Assembly (NCBI GenBank): GCA_029207755.1
Contig: JARCOQ010000006.1
Coordinates: 71,956,093 to 72,020,092, forward strand
From: Chamaea fasciata
Lineage: Eukaryota; Chordata; Aves; Passeriformes; Sylviidae
Length of the DNA: 64,000 nucleotides
Direction: 5' to 3'
A program made the translations under genes and the position numbers. The notes under the pieces were generated by a model. The model saw only the letters and a program-made list of their open reading frames with translations. It searched no databases and was not told where the DNA came from. Below, piece by piece: positions 61,569 through 64,000 of the stretch; within the stretch, counting starts at the first letter, position 1, and every line of letters starts with the position of its first letter.

Positions 61569-61785
61569 GCAAAAAATGCTCCTTATAAAATTAAAATCAC
61601 TGACAGTATACCAATATTGTACTTTGAAATATTCCTAATGCAGCTCTACTGGTGTCCTGAAAATTATCTAGTGAAGACTATTGCTCTTTCAAATGTAATA
61701 ATAGACTAACCATTTGAAATACCTCCTATTTCCCTGAATAATTTCTTACATGCTATGGAAGACCTATGGGTGAATTTGAAAGGAA

Positions 61786-61807
61786 AAAACCAAACCTGTT
61801 TGGTTTT
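61786..61807. repeat. 22-bp near-perfect palindrome
   Basis: AAAACCAAAC and GTTTGGTTTT are exact reverse complements separated by CT. It lies about 220 bases from the octamer-like repeat cluster at 61543-61568 and the same distance from the tandem octamers at 62017-62034. Confidence 0.85.
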
Positions 61808-62016
61808 ATGTCACTCTCATTTAATTAACATGAGCAAATGTTTAATATTTTTTCTGTAGAAATTATTGTGTCACTTTACAGAAGTGCATACATTTTATAG
61901 ATACAAAAATGTTTTAAGAAATCTGTTCTCTCATGTTATGCTGGGATTGTTTTTATATTCTCCATTTGTCTTATGTTCTACATCTGAAAGGCCAGGATGA
62001 GCAGTTGAGAAGCTCA

Positions 62017-62034
62017 ATTTGCATGGATTTGCAT
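62017..62034 (-). promoter_or_regulatory. tandem consensus octamers, 10-bp spacing
   Basis: ATTTGCAT occurs at 62017-62024 and again at 62027-62034. This is the reverse complement of the consensus octamer ATGCAAAT, repeated exactly one helical turn apart. Together with the three sites about 450 bp to the left it suggests a POU-responsive element, although AT-rich DNA raises chance occurrence. Confidence 0.35.
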
Positions 62035-63109
62035 TTTAGTGGCAGGTAAAGCAGTTTGTTGAGATGCTATGTAAATAATTAATATTGTGTGAGACTGAGG
62101 GCACTACAAGGTGTTGTAGCCAAAAAGTGACTTTCAAAAAAGATTCCTAAAATGCAGTCATGCAGAAGTCCCACAGAGGATTGAAAATCAGAATAATATT
62201 TGCAGATGGTTTTAGGCTTCATTTCTTTCTAGACAGTTTTTTCAGTCTTCAGATGGTATTTTCGATAGAAAAAGGACTTTCAAGGACTGGTACAGGTCTC
62301 TGAAGCTCTTGATTTGCCTTCCAGTTCCATTGAGCAGCTCTGATATTCTCTAGTTCAGAATCAGTATCAGAGGCTCAGTAGATCAGTCTGAGTAGAATCC
62401 CCTCCAAATCAAAAGTTACTTAGGTGGGGTGAAGTGTTCCAAGAACTTTGATGTGACCTTTCCTTGGATATTTCTGGGTGTTGAGCAGAGAAACCATTTC
62501 CCTAATGCCTGTGATACTTTATCCTCCATGGAACAGACAATGAGACACTGAAGAATATTAATATGCCGACATGGTAAGCAGTCGCAGTTTATGAAATCAC
62601 CAATTAAACTGCGTAGCAGTTTTCTTCCATACCTTGCCTTTTCCTCACCAGCCTTAGATGTACAAAACCAGAGGTACAAATTCAGTCAGGCTGCAGACTC
62701 CTGGAGTAAAGATTCAAATAATGGATTTGTATTTCATTAGTAGTTGGTCTTTATAAACCAGGCTCCATCAGGCTGAATTTCATACTGAAAACAAGGTTTT
62801 AGTCAACAATATGTTTGTTGTTCTTGCTTTGAGAAAGAATGGTTCATTCATTCCTTTGCTCCTGTAATGACTGAAATGCATTATTTCCCTTAAAATGATA
62901 GGTGTGTGTTAACTCTAATGGGAAAAGCCATGTAGTTCCATTCTGGCTTGTCATTAAAAAGGTAGAAATAAAAGGAAGGAACAAGAAAACCCAGACTTCA
63001 ATCTTTGCTTCATTTTGGTTTCTGAGCACTGGGAAAAACCCTTTTAAAATTTATTTTCTCCTTTTTAATTCTTCATTTTAGGTTCTGAAGGAAATGTTCA
63101 CCTTTTTAG

Positions 63110-63122
63110 CCAGCAGGTGGGC
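63110..63122 (+). promoter_or_regulatory. CTCF-core-like site
   Basis: CCAGCAGGTGGGC matches the vertebrate CTCF core (CCASYAGRKGGC) at all but one base (G for the C after GG). It is a single-site prediction without context support. Confidence 0.25.
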
Positions 63123-64000
63123 AATAAATATTCCTTTAGAGTAGGGGAGGCAGTATAATGGGTATGTAACAGCAGTTGCCTCCATCTGTTGCTTTTTCCT
63201 CATTTTGCATTGTAATGTTCCTGTACTATGGAGCTGCTGTACTTCTTTCCCTTTCTGACCACACTCCTTTGTTCTGGATAACATTCTGGACAGGAAGACA
63301 AATACAGCTTTTGGTGGAGAGAAAATACTCTGATACTCTTTTGAGCCCTGACAGCAATTTCCAGAAATTTAATAATTTCTTTAATGCCGGTTTTTAAACA
63401 GCTAAATTTGCGAACAGACTGGGGGAAAAAATAAAATTCAGTGTTGTAGTTTTAAATGTTAGGAAAACCAAATCGAGGGTATGGAGCCTTACCAAACTAA
63501 TAAAGTGATTCTTATTTACCTCTGTAGAGATTTTTATTGACCATAATTTTTTTACACGTGATTAGGTCCTTAGCAGAAATAAGAAGTTGCTATGGCCTCC
63601 CAGTGTTGCTTTAATATGCCTCTGAGGCTCACTGAAGACAGAAAAGACACAAAAGATAATGGAATATTGCTGAGATGGTTAAACTGCAAGTTTTCCCTTT
63701 ATTCTTGAAGTTACTAAGTAAATACTTCTTATAAATTTCTGTGCTGAGTGAGCAGTGCTGACAGGCTTGATGTATCAAATCTGACATGTTAATGAGTTAT
63801 TTACCTGGGAATTTGTTGTAAGGAAAAGTAAAATCAAGGGAAACTAGCCAGTAATGTTTTCTAGGAGAACCATGATTTCTGGGATTCTCAGGAGAATTGT
63901 GATTGTAAATTCTTGCCTGTGGGAAATTGCCCCTCCTCTGTGTGTTGTGATTGACCTTGATATTTTTCAGATGGGTTCTTGTTACTGGCAAATGGTGATC

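Larger units (their letters stand above)
53542..64000. other. non-coding DNA with candidate regulatory motifs
   Basis: No gene is recognised. It contains the miRNA-like hairpin at 57.4-57.5 kb, inverted repeats at 55855 and 61786, the octamer clusters and the CTCF-like site. Frames such as 53733-54137 (134 codons, hydrophobic start) and 59234-59566 (110 codons) show no family signature. Confidence 0.5.

Noticed and set aside
61404..61709. Plus ORF whose VANDANDANAKNAP stretch resembles a cadherin DxNDNAP calcium-binding motif
   Set aside because: The Asn/Asp/Ala pattern is produced by the 9-bp octamer-like DNA repeat. There is no cadherin strand pattern, no second repeat, and the upstream residues do not fit.
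1..64000. tRNA genes, U6-type RNA genes and CRISPR arrays
   Set aside because: No B-box (GGTTCGAANCC) or U6 core was seen; the few TTCGAA occurrences lack the flanking bases, and no regularly spaced repeats exist.

Overview
This window looks like AT-rich, gene-poor vertebrate DNA, most likely from a bird. The clearest evidence is two eroded CR1-type LINE 3' ends (13423-13500 and 25017-25235, both minus strand) and one fragment that resembles a common avian endogenous-retrovirus LTR (from 15011). Interspersed repeats are otherwise sparse, CpG is depleted across the window, and one compact CpG island stands out. I saw no bacterial-type operon, rRNA, tRNA, CRISPR array or intact transposon. I recognised no known protein family. 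Nearly all open reading frames over 60 codons look like chance openings in non-coding DNA.

Layout. 1-36.6 kb is intergenic or intronic sequence with the two CR1 fragments, the LTR fragment, homopolymer and simple repeats, several near-perfect palindromes, and a few short segments bounded by good splice signals. 36.6-37.1 kb is a CpG island, the only strong promoter candidate. 37-47 kb is AT-rich with homopolymer tracts and a mildly GC-richer patch at 43.7-44.1 kb. 47.1-53.5 kb holds a candidate small plus-strand gene. It has a start codon in strong Kozak context just after a strong splice acceptor, three segments that keep reading phase, a stop and a downstream AATAAA, and would encode about 109 residues of no family I recognise. 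The same region carries two unusually long unrecognised minus-strand ORFs. 53.5-64 kb is again non-coding, with a miRNA-precursor-like hairpin at 57444-57527 and two clusters of POU-octamer-like sites near 61.5 and 62.0 kb.

Two gene models are offered as hypotheses only. (A) A plus-strand transcript uses segments at 47101-47205, 49347-49399 and 53143-53541, possibly started from the CpG island. (B) A minus-strand transcript leaves the CpG island leftward through segments near 34.7, 34.3, 27.7, 11.8 and 5.1 kb, whose reading phases agree. Splice-like signals are common by chance in 64 kb, so RNA evidence or cross-species conservation decides both. The miRNA-like hairpin and the CpG island with no recognised gene are the two observations I would follow first.
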